DNA of 51,694 nucleotides from an uncultured Muribaculaceae bacterium (GCA_910586455.1 CAJUHX010000009.1:1-51694), one strand, 5' to 3'; positions 32,726 through 42,363 are shown, counted from the first letter of the stretch. Notes: generated by a model from the letters alone, not told the origin. A program made the numbers and translations.

Positions 32726-34414
32726 ATGACTGAATTTGAAGAATTAGGGGTAAATGAGCCGCTGAGGCGCGCCATCGAAGAAATGGGCTTTGAACAACCC
32801 ATGCCCGTGCAGGAAAAGGTTATACCCGGCCTGCTGCACGGCGACCACGACCTGGTGGCACTCGCCCAGACCGGCACCGGTAAAACCGCAGCCTTCGGGC
32901 TGCCGCTTATACAGCGTATAAACCTGAACGAACATGAGCCCCAGGCCCTGGTGCTTGCACCTACACGCGAATTGTGCCTCCAGATTGCAGGCGACCTGGC
33001 CGACTTCGCCAAATATATCGACGACCTGCAGGTGCTGCCTGTGTACGGCGGCTCAAGTATCGAAAGCCAGATTCGCGCTCTGCGCAAGGGTGTGCAGATT
33101 ATAGTGGCCACCCCCGGTCGCCTTATCGACCTTATAAACCGCGGCGTGGTACAGCTACACGGCGTACATACAGTGGTGCTCGACGAAGCCGACGAAATGC
33201 TCAACATGGGATTCGTCGACTCTATCAACGACATCCTCAGCCATGTGCCGCAGCAGCGGCGCATGCTGCTATTCTCGGCAACTATGCCTTCCGAAGTGGC
33301 CAGAATTGCAAAACGATTTATGAAAGACCCGGAGGAAATCGTTATAGGTAACCGCAACGAAGGAGCCAAAAACGTAAAGCACATTTACTATATGGTAAAC
33401 GCGCGCGACAAATATCTGGCCCTGAAGCGTATCGCCGACAACTCGCCAAGCATATACGCCATTATTTTCTGCCGCACCCGCCGCGACACCCAGGAGGTGG
33501 CCGACAAACTGATTGCCGACGGTTATAACGCCGAGGCTCTCCACGGCGACCTCTCGCAGCAGCAGCGCGACATTGTAATGCGCAAGTTCCGCGACCGGGT
33601 AGTAAGCATGCTCGTGGCCACCGACGTGGCTGCACGCGGACTCGATGTCGACGACCTGACACACGTGATAAACTACGGCCTGCCCGACGATACCGCTGTG
33701 TACACCCACCGCTCGGGACGTACCGGACGCGCCGGAAAGACCGGTGTATCCGTTGCCATCATCCACTCGCGCGAGAAAGGAAAACTGCGCGAAATCGAGC
33801 GTATCATCGGCAAGAAGTTCGAGCGTCGCGAAGTTCCTACTCCGGCCCACATCATCGAGAAGCAGCTCTATAATCTCGCCGACCGACTCGAGCGAGTGGA
33901 GGTCAACGAAGAAGAAATCAACAAATACATGCCCGGCATAAGCAAAAAGCTGGCATGGCTATCCACCGAGGACCTTATCAAACGGGTACTCTCTCTCGAA
34001 TTCAACCGTCTGCTCAACTATTACAAGGACGCCCCGGCCATTGATTTTATCGACGAAAAGCCCGTCAAAGAAAAGAAAGGCGCAAAAGACCGCGGTCCGC
34101 GCTCCGACAAAGAGAAGGACCGCCGAACCGCCGACCGTGGCATGGCCCGCATTTACGTCAACGCAGGAAAAGCCGACGGCTTCTTTGCCGGAAACCTCAT
34201 TGAGCTGCTCAACAAGAATATCGACGGACAGCGAGTGGATGTGGGCCGTATCGACCTGCTGCCGGGCTATACCCTGTTCGACGTAAAGAAAGGCGACGCA
34301 CGCCGTGTGACCGGGGCCCTCTCAGGAACTGAGTTTTTCGGCAAACGCCTGTACAGCGAAATCGCCGACAAGGAAAAAGACTACGCCAAAGCCTCGAAAC
34401 GAAAGAGAAAATAA
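32726..34414 (+). CDS. DEAD-box RNA helicase with DbpA-like RNA-binding domain
   Basis: 562 residues. RecA-like domain 1 has the Q-motif region MPVQEKVIPGL, motif I AQTGTGKT, Ia PTRELCLQ, GG, TPGR, motif II DEAD and motif III SAT; domain 2 has IIFCRTRRDT, LHGDLSQQQRD, VATDVAARGLDV and HRSGRTGRAG. A Lys-rich linker (about 445-470) leads to a C-terminal domain (about 472-545, MARIYVNAGKADGFF...) matching the DbpA/CsdA RNA-binding fold, which in the family targets structured rRNA. Probably a ribosome-assembly or cold-response helicase. Monocistronic promoter at 32699-32706. Confidence 0.95.
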   Translation: MTEFEELGVNEPLRRAIEEMGFEQPMPVQEKVIPGLLHGDHDLVALAQTGTGKTAAFGLPLIQRINLNEHEPQALVLAPTRELCLQIAGDLADFAKYIDDLQVLPVYGGSSIESQIRALRKGVQIIVATPGRLIDLINRGVVQLHGVHTVVLDEADEMLNMGFVDSINDILSHVPQQRRMLLFSATMPSEVARIAKRFMKDPEEIVIGNRNEGAKNVKHIYYMVNARDKYLALKRIADNSPSIYAIIFCRTRRDTQEVADKLIADGYNAEALHGDLSQQQRDIVMRKFRDRVVSMLVATDVAARGLDVDDLTHVINYGLPDDTAVYTHRSGRTGRAGKTGVSVAIIHSREKGKLREIERIIGKKFERREVPTPAHIIEKQLYNLADRLERVEVNEEEINKYMPGISKKLAWLSTEDLIKRVLSLEFNRLLNYYKDAPAIDFIDEKPVKEKKGAKDRGPRSDKEKDRRTADRGMARIYVNAGKADGFFAGNLIELLNKNIDGQRVDVGRIDLLPGYTLFDVKKGDARRVTGALSGTEFFGKRLYSEIADKEKDYAKASKRKRK

Positions 34415-34458
34415 ACAGCAATCCGCCTCGGCCGGCACACATATTTTAATTATGTAAG

Positions 34459-35088
34459 ATGAAACGAATACTGCCCTTACTTATGGCCGCCATGGCCGTG
34501 GCATCGGCCACGGCTCGCAAAATCGCCGATTTTTTCGTGGAAGCCCCTATGTACGAGGCAGCCCCGTATATCGACACCAACATGCGTATGGACCTGCTCG
34601 ACTACTTCCGCAGCAATCTGCCGTCGAAAACCACAAATATGTTCGGCGAAACGGCTTCGGTTGTAAGCGAGAGCGAACGTTCGCTGCTTGTAAACGTCGG
34701 CAAAGGTGTTGAACTTGAATACGGTCTGGCCGTAAGCGGATGCGACTCCCTGCTGGTGGTTATCGAAACTCTGCCCACCCCCATGCCCGACAGCAAGGTC
34801 AGTCTGTTCGGCACCGGTTGGAAAGTGGCTCGTCGGGCTTCGGTCATGCCGGCCCCGGCTGACTGGCTCACCGACGAAGGCCGCGCCAACATCGAAAGAG
34901 TCGAACTGACCGTGCCATTCATAACAGCGTCGGCCAAGTTTGTCGAAGACGGTAACAAACTGGTGTTTACCAACACCATAGGCGAGTATTATTCCGACAA
35001 GGACAGCACCGCCTCCGAAGTGGCCCGATACCTGAAACCACAGATTACGTACCGCTTCAACGGCAAGACTTTCGTACCGGCCAAATAA
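34459..35088 (+). CDS. DUF3256 family exported protein
   Basis: 209 residues with a signal peptide (1-19, VASATARK). Matches DUF3256, a family nearly restricted to Bacteroidales; the FFVEAPMYEAAPYIDTNMRMDLLDYF block and the beta-rich body are typical. Function unknown. Its stop overlaps the xseA start by one base (TAATG), so it is translationally linked to xseA, a pairing I regard as positional rather than functional. Confidence 0.85.
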   Translation: MKRILPLLMAAMAVASATARKIADFFVEAPMYEAAPYIDTNMRMDLLDYFRSNLPSKTTNMFGETASVVSESERSLLVNVGKGVELEYGLAVSGCDSLLVVIETLPTPMPDSKVSLFGTGWKVARRASVMPAPADWLTDEGRANIERVELTVPFITASAKFVEDGNKLVFTNTIGEYYSDKDSTASEVARYLKPQITYRFNGKTFVPAK

Positions 35089-36323
35089 TGGACTCAGCCA
35101 ATGCCATAAGCCTGCTTGAACTCGCCCGGCGCCTGGGTGCCGCAGTCAGCGAGGCCGCAATCTGCGACGTATGGGTCACAGCCGAAACAAGCGACTTGCG
35201 CTGTTCGGGCGGCCATTGCTACATGGAGCTGATACAGAAAGACCCGCAGAGCGGTGCCACCGTGGCCCGGCTGCGGGCCGCCATCTGGGCTTCGCGTTTC
35301 GGCCCGCTGAACACCGAATTCCGCATGGCCACAGGCACACCGTTGGCATCGGACATAAAAATCATGGCCCGCGTGACGGCCTCGTATCACCCCGTGTACG
35401 GCCTGTCGCTGGTGATAAACGACATCGACCCCGACTACACCATGGGCGACCTGCTCCGACGCAGGCGCGAGATTCTGCAGCGCCTTACCGATGAAGGGGT
35501 TGCCGACATGAACCGTCAGCTCGAATGGCCGGTACCGGTGCAGCGGATTGCAGTAATATCGGCCGCCGGTGCCGCCGGATACGGCGACTTCATAAACCAG
35601 CTGTACCACAACAGCCGCAGACTGCGCTTCAACACCGAGCTGTTCTCAGCCGTACTCCAGGGCCCCAAGGCCCCGGCATCGATTATCGAGGCCCTTGACC
35701 GCATAGCTCTGCGAATCGACGACTTCGACTGTGTGGTGATAATACGCGGCGGCGGAGCCACCAGCGACCTGGCATCGTTCGACGACTACGACCTGGCGGC
35801 CAACGTGGCACAGTTTCCTTTGCCGATAATAGCCGGTGTTGGTCATGAGCGCGATATCACAGTGCTCGACTATGTGGCAAACATGCGAGTAAAGACACCC
35901 ACTGCTGCCGCCGAATGGCTTATCGGGCAAGGCAACGCCCAATTGCAGCGCCTGCAGCAACTGGGCGCCGAACTCTTCCGCAGCATCAGCGACCGCCTCG
36001 GAGGCAACCGACGCCAGCTTGCCTATATCGAAGGGCAGCTCGCCCCGCTTGTACGAGGCCGCATGGCCCGCGAGCTCCAGCGACTCGACAACCTCGGAAC
36101 ACTCCTGCCGGATATCTCCGACGGCATACTGCAGCAACACCGCCGGAAACTCAACAGTCTGGGCCAGCTTATCGAAGCTCTCTCGCCCGAGGCCACACTG
36201 CGCCGCGGATACACTATCACGCGCCTCGACGGGCGAGCCCTGACTTCGCCCGACGGACTTGCCAAAGGCCTGGTCATCACCACCACATTCGCCGGTGGCA
36301 CAGCCGAATCTGTAATAAGTTGA
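35088..36323 (+). CDS. xseA: Exodeoxyribonuclease VII large subunit
   Basis: 411 residues. N-terminal OB-fold (about 10-110, VTAETSDLRCSGGHCYMELIQ), then the catalytic domain with RIAVISAAGAAGYGDF, the VVIIRGGGATSDLASFDDYDLA block and GVGHERDITVLDYVANMRVKTPTAAAEWL, followed by a helical C-terminus and the final RGYTITR segment. Works with XseB to degrade single-stranded DNA. Followed by xseB after 27 bp. All catalytic blocks are intact. Confidence 0.96.
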   Translation: MDSANAISLLELARRLGAAVSEAAICDVWVTAETSDLRCSGGHCYMELIQKDPQSGATVARLRAAIWASRFGPLNTEFRMATGTPLASDIKIMARVTASYHPVYGLSLVINDIDPDYTMGDLLRRRREILQRLTDEGVADMNRQLEWPVPVQRIAVISAAGAAGYGDFINQLYHNSRRLRFNTELFSAVLQGPKAPASIIEALDRIALRIDDFDCVVIIRGGGATSDLASFDDYDLAANVAQFPLPIIAGVGHERDITVLDYVANMRVKTPTAAAEWLIGQGNAQLQRLQQLGAELFRSISDRLGGNRRQLAYIEGQLAPLVRGRMARELQRLDNLGTLLPDISDGILQQHRRKLNSLGQLIEALSPEATLRRGYTITRLDGRALTSPDGLAKGLVITTTFAGGTAESVIS

Positions 36324-36350
36324 AATTAATCCATATCATTCGAAAAAGAA

Positions 36351-36551
36351 ATGAAAGAAGAACTCAGCTACAACAACGCCCTGGCCGAACTCGAAGCCAT
36401 TGTGGCGGCGCTAAGAGGCAATGACTGCGACATCGACACTCTGGCCGAACGCACCGCCCGCGCCACAGAACTGCTGAATATTTGCCGCGCCAAACTCACT
36501 TTTACCGAACAGCAGCTGGCGGAAATTCTCGACAAATTCGAGCAGCAGTGA
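36351..36551 (+). CDS. xseB: Exodeoxyribonuclease VII small subunit
   Basis: 66 residues, two-helix protein of the XseB family: LSYNNALAELEAIVAALR and the second helix LLNICRAKLTFTEQQLAEIL match the family, which wraps the long helices of XseA. Position directly after xseA supports the call. Confidence 0.93.
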   Translation: MKEELSYNNALAELEAIVAALRGNDCDIDTLAERTARATELLNICRAKLTFTEQQLAEILDKFEQQ

Positions 36552-36586
36552 ACTTTTTTACTACCTGCGTGTGTTAAACAAGTATT

Positions 36587-37867
36587 ATGAAAGAACTGCT
36601 GATTATCGCACTGCTGATTTTGCTCAACGGCCTGTTTTCAATGTCGGAAACAGCCCTTATCAGTGCCCGTAAGACTCGTCTGGAACAGGAAAGCAAGCGC
36701 GGCAGCAAGGCCGCACGGACAGCTCTGGAAATTGCCGGGAACCCTGACAGCTTCCTATCGACCATACAGATTGGCATTACTCTTATTGGCATACTCACCG
36801 GACTTTACTCCGGAGCTTCGTTCGCGACCTCCTTTGCCGGCATACTGCAGGGGTATGGAGTTCCGGCTGCTTACTCGCATGAGATTGCGCAGGTTACTAT
36901 CGTGGTGATTGTAACATATCTGTCAATTGTAATTGGCGAACTGGTACCCAAGCGCATAGCCCTCACTTGCGCCGATACCGTGGCCAAACTGGTGGCGCGG
37001 CCCATGAGCCTGCTGTCGAAATTCGCAATGCCGCTGGTATGGCTGCTGTCGGTGTCGACCAAGGCCGTGGTACGGCTGTTGCATCTGCGCAGCGACGAAA
37101 ACAAAATCACCGAAGGCGACGTAAAACAGATTATCGAGAACGGTGCCGCCTCGGGCGAGGTACAAGCCGTGGAACGCGACATCATGACCCGCGCTCTGGT
37201 TCTTGGCGACCAGCGTGTAGCCTCTATCATGACAAACCGCAAGGATGTAGTGAGCCTGACTGTAGACATGAGTCCGCAACGCATCAAAGAGATTATATCG
37301 GCCGAGCTCCACGATACTTATCCGGTGCTTGATACTCGGCGCGAGTCGGTGCGTGGTACCGTAAGCCTTAAAAACCTTATTTTCACTCTCGACAATCCTA
37401 CATTCAGCCTCGACCGAACCATGGCCCAGGGCTCCTTTGTACCTGAATGTATGACCGTATACGACGCCCTGGAGAGGCTCAAAAACGAACACGTACACTG
37501 CCTGATAGTCTGCGACGAATTCGGCATGATGCAGGGAGTGGTGACACTCAGCGATATTCTCGACGGCCTTGTGGGCAGCTGCGAATGTCGCGAGGAGGGC
37601 CCCTATATATTGCCGCTCGACGACGGCAAAAGCTATCTGGTGGATGCCGCCTGCCCCATATACGATTTTCTCAACTACTTCGGCTGCGACGACCTTTACG
37701 AACCGGCCAACTATGCCACCATCGGAGGCCTGATTCTGGAAAACACCCGCAAAATTCCGGCTGAAGGCGATGACATCCGCTGGCACAACTTCACTTTTAA
37801 AGTGGTGGATATGGATTGCTCACATATCGACAAACTGTTGGTACACTGCAATTCACGCACCCTATAA
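36587..37867 (+). CDS. CNNM/CorC-type membrane protein (DUF21, CBS pair, CorC_HlyC domain)
   Basis: 426 residues. The N-terminal DUF21 domain has about four membrane segments (LLIIALLILLNGLFSMSETALIS, the typical family start, to about residue 145). Two CBS domains follow (about 200-320, with VVIVCDEFG-like HCLIVCDEFGMMQG), then a CorC_HlyC transporter-associated domain (about 340-425). Members are often annotated as hemolysins, but related proteins mediate or regulate Mg2+ or other cation efflux. No partner gene downstream; it lies 36 bp after xseB. Confidence 0.9.
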   Translation: MKELLIIALLILLNGLFSMSETALISARKTRLEQESKRGSKAARTALEIAGNPDSFLSTIQIGITLIGILTGLYSGASFATSFAGILQGYGVPAAYSHEIAQVTIVVIVTYLSIVIGELVPKRIALTCADTVAKLVARPMSLLSKFAMPLVWLLSVSTKAVVRLLHLRSDENKITEGDVKQIIENGAASGEVQAVERDIMTRALVLGDQRVASIMTNRKDVVSLTVDMSPQRIKEIISAELHDTYPVLDTRRESVRGTVSLKNLIFTLDNPTFSLDRTMAQGSFVPECMTVYDALERLKNEHVHCLIVCDEFGMMQGVVTLSDILDGLVGSCECREEGPYILPLDDGKSYLVDAACPIYDFLNYFGCDDLYEPANYATIGGLILENTRKIPAEGDDIRWHNFTFKVVDMDCSHIDKLLVHCNSRTL

Positions 37868-37943
37868 ATTCTTTTTAACCTATTTTCACTCATTTTTTGC
37901 GAAATTTTCAGCCAAAATATGCTGTTTTTACTCGCAAACTTTG

Positions 37944-37951
37944 TAACTTTG
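37944..37951 (+). promoter_or_regulatory. Promoter box with no coding gene behind it
   Basis: Plus strand TAACTTTG, an exact TAnnTTTG match pointing right. Downstream there is no plus-strand gene before the opposing terminase gene, only a 100-bp segment that ends in a hairpin terminator. Confidence 0.65.
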
Positions 37952-37956
37952 CAGTG

Positions 37957-38061
37957 TTTATTGATTCCGCATTGCCTGACCGAGACGGATATTGGGCAAC
38001 GTAAATCCAACTATAGCAACAAGAGGGCATAGAGTTGTGTGAGCTCTATGCCCATTTTATA
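37957..38061 (+). ncRNA. Candidate free-standing small RNA
   Basis: From the predicted transcription start to the hairpin the segment is about 100 nt. It holds a stem TTGCC (37973-37977) with GGCAA (37995-37999) enclosing CCG-AGA-CGG (37981-37989), then a 10-bp perfect GC-containing hairpin (38025-38034 with 38044-38053, GGGCATAGAG/CTCTATGCCC) followed by ATTTTAT. Promoter at one end, terminator at the other, no ORF: this is the layout of Bacteroidales small RNAs such as those catalogued in Rfam, but I cannot assign a family. It could instead be a terminator plus spurious promoter. Confidence 0.5.
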
Positions 38062-38072
38062 TCCGGCCGGCT

Positions 38073-39914
38073 CTACCATCCGCCGGAGCGGCAGACCGGA
38101 CGCTGCCCTGCCCGCATGCAAGCTGTCTGCGACAGTACCAGAACCGCCATGGCGCGCGTCATCAGTATATCATCGTGGTAACCTGCCTTGGCGGCGTATG
38201 CCCCGCCGGGCTGTTGTTCGTATGTGAGCAACTCGTTGCAGGCCATGCTGTCGCGCTCTATATACCGTCCGTCGCGCACGGCCTCTATCAGGCCGCTTAT
38301 GAGCATGGCCTTGGTGGAGCGGTTGGTATGGAAACCCACTCGCGTGGTAATCCGGCGTGTGACGGTATCGTAGCTTTCACGCTTGTAAAGGTTGCTGTAG
38401 CGCTCGGCCAGGCGTGCCAGCACAAACAGATTGGAGTCGCCCGAGGTATTCTCGCTTTCGAGTGTGTTGCTCTCTATCATCAGCAGGGCGTTGTTGTAGT
38501 ACCTTGCCAGCTGCTCGGCCTTGGCGGCCAGAAGGTCGTGGTCGATATGTCCGCGCCACTGGGCAACCACCTGCGGCTGAGCGCCTCGCTTCATAACCGC
38601 GATTACCGACCAGTCGGAAGCTGCCGAACGGCCACCGACATCCACCGTCACCACATAGGCGGCGCCGACCGCCGGCTTCTGCCAAAGCTCCAGCGGCCCG
38701 TTGGATGCCGCCGAGAATCCGCCACCGCCTATATCACCGCGCTCGCCTGGGCGGCAATCGGCGCGCATGCGCTCCACCGCCGCACTGTCGAACACATTAT
38801 TGCCCGTGTTGATGAACGCCTCCTGCGGAGTTGTCGGGAAATTGGCCTGCATCTGCTCGCGGCTGCTGTACTCGCGGCTTTTGCAGCGGTACCACCAGAT
38901 GCGGTCGAGCGTAAGGCCTAAGTCGGTCCACAGCCGGCGTTCATAATCGTCGAGGCTTGCAATGAAAGCCGCGGGGTCGTCCGGTTCAAGGCGGTATATG
39001 TCTATTTCATACCAGGGCACGAACACCGCGCGCTTGTCGCCTTTGCCTTGCTCGCAGCGCAGCCACTCGCTGTGAAAGTAATTGCCTACTCCGTTGGCCG
39101 TCGACTCCATGGCTATCAGAGTGTACGGATGGTAGGCTATGCCGCCGCATATTGCCTGGATGAATTTATCGGGCGAGCGCTGCGAGGTGGAGGCGTAGAA
39201 GGCCGTTTCCGACAGGTGCGCCATGGCATAGTCGCCTCCGCGCACCGCCTCCTGATTTTCGCTCGAACCCAGTGTCACCCGGCAGCCACGACCCGAAATC
39301 TCGCGTATGTTAAGCGAGCGTTCAAAGGGTTTGAACTGCGGCGCGCAATCGCCCTCCCACAGTTCGGGCGGATAGCATGCCAGCATCTTGGTGTACATGC
39401 CGCGTATCGAGGCCGCTGTATCTTTTACATGGGCACATATCAGCGAATTCCAGTTGCGGCGGTGGCAGCTCTGAATCCAGGCCATATACATCTGCACCAG
39501 AGTGCTTCCTCCCCATTGGCGAGCCTTCAGCATAATCAGCCGTATGGGACGCCCTGCACGTCGGTCGGCCTCCATTATAGCCGCTACCCTGCGCTGGGGG
39601 CGGTTGAGCACAAAGGGCACATCGCGCCCCTCGAGTTTATGTTTTACCGTGGCGCACGCCGCGCACCAATACTCAAAGTCGTGGCGGCAGCGCAACTGCT
39701 TCCACTTTGTGGCGTCCGACATCGCTGCGCCATAGCCGGCATCCTTCAGCATCTCCACCGGCACAAGTGCCTCGGGCAGCCCGGCCACCGGCGTGGACAC
39801 CTTGCGGCGCCGGCCGCTGCATCCCACTCCGGCAAGGGGGTCGAAGCGGTCGGCCCGGCGGTCGCTACGCATCCGTTTTCTGTTTTCACTTATTATATCC
39901 GCTGTATTTTTCAT
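38073..39914 (-). CDS. Phage-type terminase large subunit
   Basis: 613 residues. ATPase: Walker A-like MLKARQWGGST (130-138), Walker B region YAMAHLSE (229-236), coupling motif LIAMESTANG (267-275). RNase H-like nuclease: VVTVDVGGRS (D425), LLMIESNTLESEN (E481) and GYHDDILMT (H580, D581, D582), so all three acidic nuclease residues are present and the protein looks intact. In phages it packages DNA into capsids. Here no small terminase, portal, capsid, protease or integrase gene is visible within the window on either side. Start overlaps the upstream 825-codon gene by 29 bases; an internal Met at 39872 is the alternative. The next feature after its stop is a hairpin belonging to the opposite strand. 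Confidence 0.85.
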   Translation of the reverse strand: MKNTADIISENRKRMRSDRRADRFDPLAGVGCSGRRRKVSTPVAGLPEALVPVEMLKDAGYGAAMSDATKWKQLRCRHDFEYWCAACATVKHKLEGRDVPFVLNRPQRRVAAIMEADRRAGRPIRLIMLKARQWGGSTLVQMYMAWIQSCHRRNWNSLICAHVKDTAASIRGMYTKMLACYPPELWEGDCAPQFKPFERSLNIREISGRGCRVTLGSSENQEAVRGGDYAMAHLSETAFYASTSQRSPDKFIQAICGGIAYHPYTLIAMESTANGVGNYFHSEWLRCEQGKGDKRAVFVPWYEIDIYRLEPDDPAAFIASLDDYERRLWTDLGLTLDRIWWYRCKSREYSSREQMQANFPTTPQEAFINTGNNVFDSAAVERMRADCRPGERGDIGGGGFSAASNGPLELWQKPAVGAAYVVTVDVGGRSAASDWSVIAVMKRGAQPQVVAQWRGHIDHDLLAAKAEQLARYYNNALLMIESNTLESENTSGDSNLFVLARLAERYSNLYKRESYDTVTRRITTRVGFHTNRSTKAMLISGLIEAVRDGRYIERDSMACNELLTYEQQPGGAYAAKAGYHDDILMTRAMAVLVLSQTACMRAGQRPVCRSGGW

Positions 39915-42363
39915 AACTTATAAGAACTTCCGAAATTGTAATATTGCTGGCGTTGCCGGCCACCCGCAACTGCCAGCCGCGGGCCGGACGGCATATTATA
40001 CGGCTGCCCACCGGCGAGTGTATAGCGCCCTTGATTATCAGCCCCATATCGGCCGATGGTGCCACCACCGCACCATTGCGACGGCTTATGCTCACAGTAC
40101 CGCTGAAGCGTTCGGCGCCTATGTCGGCTACTATTCCGCTCAGTGTGGCGGCGGCTTGCAGATGGCTCAGGTTCACCACCCACTCCACATCGAGCATTGA
40201 GCTTACTCCTTCTTCAGCCAGATTGTACAGCCCCTCTGAAGTTGACAATATCACCATACTGCCGTGAGGCGAATACATCCGTACGGCACTCAGACGGTAA
40301 TTGAGTTCAAAGCGGCTCATGCCGAAGTCAAACGAACTTGCCTCCAGTGTGCCGTCGGCGCGCATGCCAAGCAGTTCACGGCGGGTGCCGCGCCACGCCA
40401 GAGCGGTATAGCCGCAGTCGTTGCGTTCGGTTACGGCTTTATTGCCCTGCAGCCTTATAAGGTCGCCCGAGGCAACCGCCCATACCGCTCCGTCGGCAAC
40501 TGTCACGGCTCCGGGCCCCGGACATACCCGGTGGTCGACCGGCGTGGCAGCCAGACGGCCAAGGCCCTCGGTGGAGTTCACCGCCAGGATTCCTCCGCTG
40601 CAGAAAACATAGAAACGCGAGCGTCCGAAATCCCATGCACTCTGACTGCCCCCTGCAGCCACCAAAGCGTTTATGCCGCCCATGCCGGGATTATACACCG
40701 CACACGGCAAAAGCGGCGACGACACAGAGGCCAGCATGAGGGTATCGGCATAGTCGGTCCACTGCTCCGGCACCCCGGGCTTTTTCGTAAGCCCGTCCTC
40801 GGCCTTCTGCAGTTCGAAGGGCATCAGACTGCTGTGGATATACGACGCCGTGTCCGATACCGGATCGGCGGTAAGCGTAAACGACTGCTCGCAGGCCGGC
40901 CGCCCCCGGTACATTATGCCTATAACCATGTTTATGGCGTCGGCCGAGGGGTAGCTCAGCACCGGATTCAGCCGCACAGGCGCCGAATCAACCCCCTCGT
41001 CTGTCCACAGCACCGAACTGCCGTCGGCAAAATTCACCTTTATCCATGCCTCCCAGTCGCGGGCCTCGCTGTGCACGGCCAGCTGCTGCAGCGGATACCC
41101 TCCGTAGCGCCGACTGCGAATACCGCCCCACAACACCCCGGCAGGACCGGCACAGCCCCTGCGCGCGGTAAAACTGTTCGGCGGCGACAACCGCCGTTGC
41201 AGTGCGCCGGACTTTACGGCGCTGTGCTTCCACGCCTTGTCGAGAATCTTGATTTCGGAGCGCACATCGTCGGGCGCCCCGTTCGATATGGTCACAACAC
41301 CGGCATTCGGCCCTATCCCGAAACTGCCTGCGGGGCGTTCGAGCGATGAAAGATTGCCCAGAGTCTGCCTCACAAGCGCCTCCGTACGGACGGTTCCCGG
41401 CAGCACTATATGGCCGAACTCGTTGGCCGAACCGGGACTACGCGAAAGCGCCACGGCACACCCTCCGTCAGGGTCATACGGGTGAAACTGCGGCGACACA
41501 AACACAGCTGCATAAGCCGCCACTGCAGGCAGTCCGGCCGGTATATGCAGCTCCACGCGCCAAGTCTGCGCCGTAAGATCATAACTCTCCACCTTACGGC
41601 GGTCAAGACTTCGCAGAAATAAAGTTTCCGAACACTGCAGCCCGTCGGGATGGCCCAGCAGCACCGGAGCCGAGCAGTACAGCTCGTGCATGGCACTGTC
41701 GTATACCTTGTAGCGGGCAATCACAGGCTGCACAAAACAGCCTTGCCCGCGGGCACTGTCGCACAGCCGCTCGTAAGCCTCGCCAATATCGCTGCCGAGC
41801 AGCCGCGAGTCGGCACCGTCGACCACCGTTTCGCCCGGCAGATACTCGCGGCGCAGCGTGAGCGAAGGTACCGTCGAGCGCAATATGCTGTGATGCGACG
41901 CCCGCAGCGTTATGCCGTGATAATCCTCGGCCTGCGGTACCGGGCCAAGGCAAAGACCGGTACCGTCGGCACTGTATTCCAGCTGCCACATACCATCGCT
42001 GCTGTAAATCAACAGCATCTTGCCACAGAGTGTAGTGCCGAACAGAGTGCCGCCTATCCTCCCGGCCATTTTCGGCTCCGCCTCCCCGGGCGCAAGCACC
42101 CAGACCTCGGGCTCGCGCCAAAGCACCGCCGCATCGCTGCCATCGGCGCGTGGCAGCACACCCACACACTCCAGCCGAGTGCTGCCGAGGCGCCGCGGAC
42201 GCCCCACCCCCTGCAGCACAGCCCTGCCGTCGGCCCCAAGTGCAGGACGCAGATTCACACAACGCACAGTGCGCATGGCGCAGCCGTTTGCCTCCCGCGC
42301 CCCGTCGGCAACAGCTTCGGGCCGTACAAGCCCGCATTCAATGTCGTCAGTCTTTTTTCTCAT
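39886..42363 (-). CDS. 825-residue protein of unknown function, probably phage-derived
   Basis: No signal peptide. Rich in Gly, Ala, Arg and short beta-strand repeats such as NLRPALGADGRAVLQGVGRP, VLPRADGSDAAVLWREPEVWVLAPG and, later, FYVFCSGGILAVNSTEGLG and GAVTVADGAVWAVASGDLIRLQ; the spacing of aromatic-Gly-x-hydrophobic strands suggests one or two beta-propeller-like regions (about 40-170 and 600-740). Phage tail accessory or DNA-stabilisation proteins can look like this, but I do not recognise a family. It overlaps the terminase gene and has a host-type promoter (42386-42393). By eye it is more GC-rich than hpt and adk next to it. Confidence 0.8.
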   Translation of the reverse strand: MRKKTDDIECGLVRPEAVADGAREANGCAMRTVRCVNLRPALGADGRAVLQGVGRPRRLGSTRLECVGVLPRADGSDAAVLWREPEVWVLAPGEAEPKMAGRIGGTLFGTTLCGKMLLIYSSDGMWQLEYSADGTGLCLGPVPQAEDYHGITLRASHHSILRSTVPSLTLRREYLPGETVVDGADSRLLGSDIGEAYERLCDSARGQGCFVQPVIARYKVYDSAMHELYCSAPVLLGHPDGLQCSETLFLRSLDRRKVESYDLTAQTWRVELHIPAGLPAVAAYAAVFVSPQFHPYDPDGGCAVALSRSPGSANEFGHIVLPGTVRTEALVRQTLGNLSSLERPAGSFGIGPNAGVVTISNGAPDDVRSEIKILDKAWKHSAVKSGALQRRLSPPNSFTARRGCAGPAGVLWGGIRSRRYGGYPLQQLAVHSEARDWEAWIKVNFADGSSVLWTDEGVDSAPVRLNPVLSYPSADAINMVIGIMYRGRPACEQSFTLTADPVSDTASYIHSSLMPFELQKAEDGLTKKPGVPEQWTDYADTLMLASVSSPLLPCAVYNPGMGGINALVAAGGSQSAWDFGRSRFYVFCSGGILAVNSTEGLGRLAATPVDHRVCPGPGAVTVADGAVWAVASGDLIRLQGNKAVTERNDCGYTALAWRGTRRELLGMRADGTLEASSFDFGMSRFELNYRLSAVRMYSPHGSMVILSTSEGLYNLAEEGVSSMLDVEWVVNLSHLQAAATLSGIVADIGAERFSGTVSISRRNGAVVAPSADMGLIIKGAIHSPVGSRIICRPARGWQLRVAGNASNITISEVLISYEKYSGYNK

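Noticed and set aside
36587..37867. Hemolysin toxin
   Set aside because: The traditional annotation of this family is misleading; DUF21 plus CBS plus CorC_HlyC points to cation transport.
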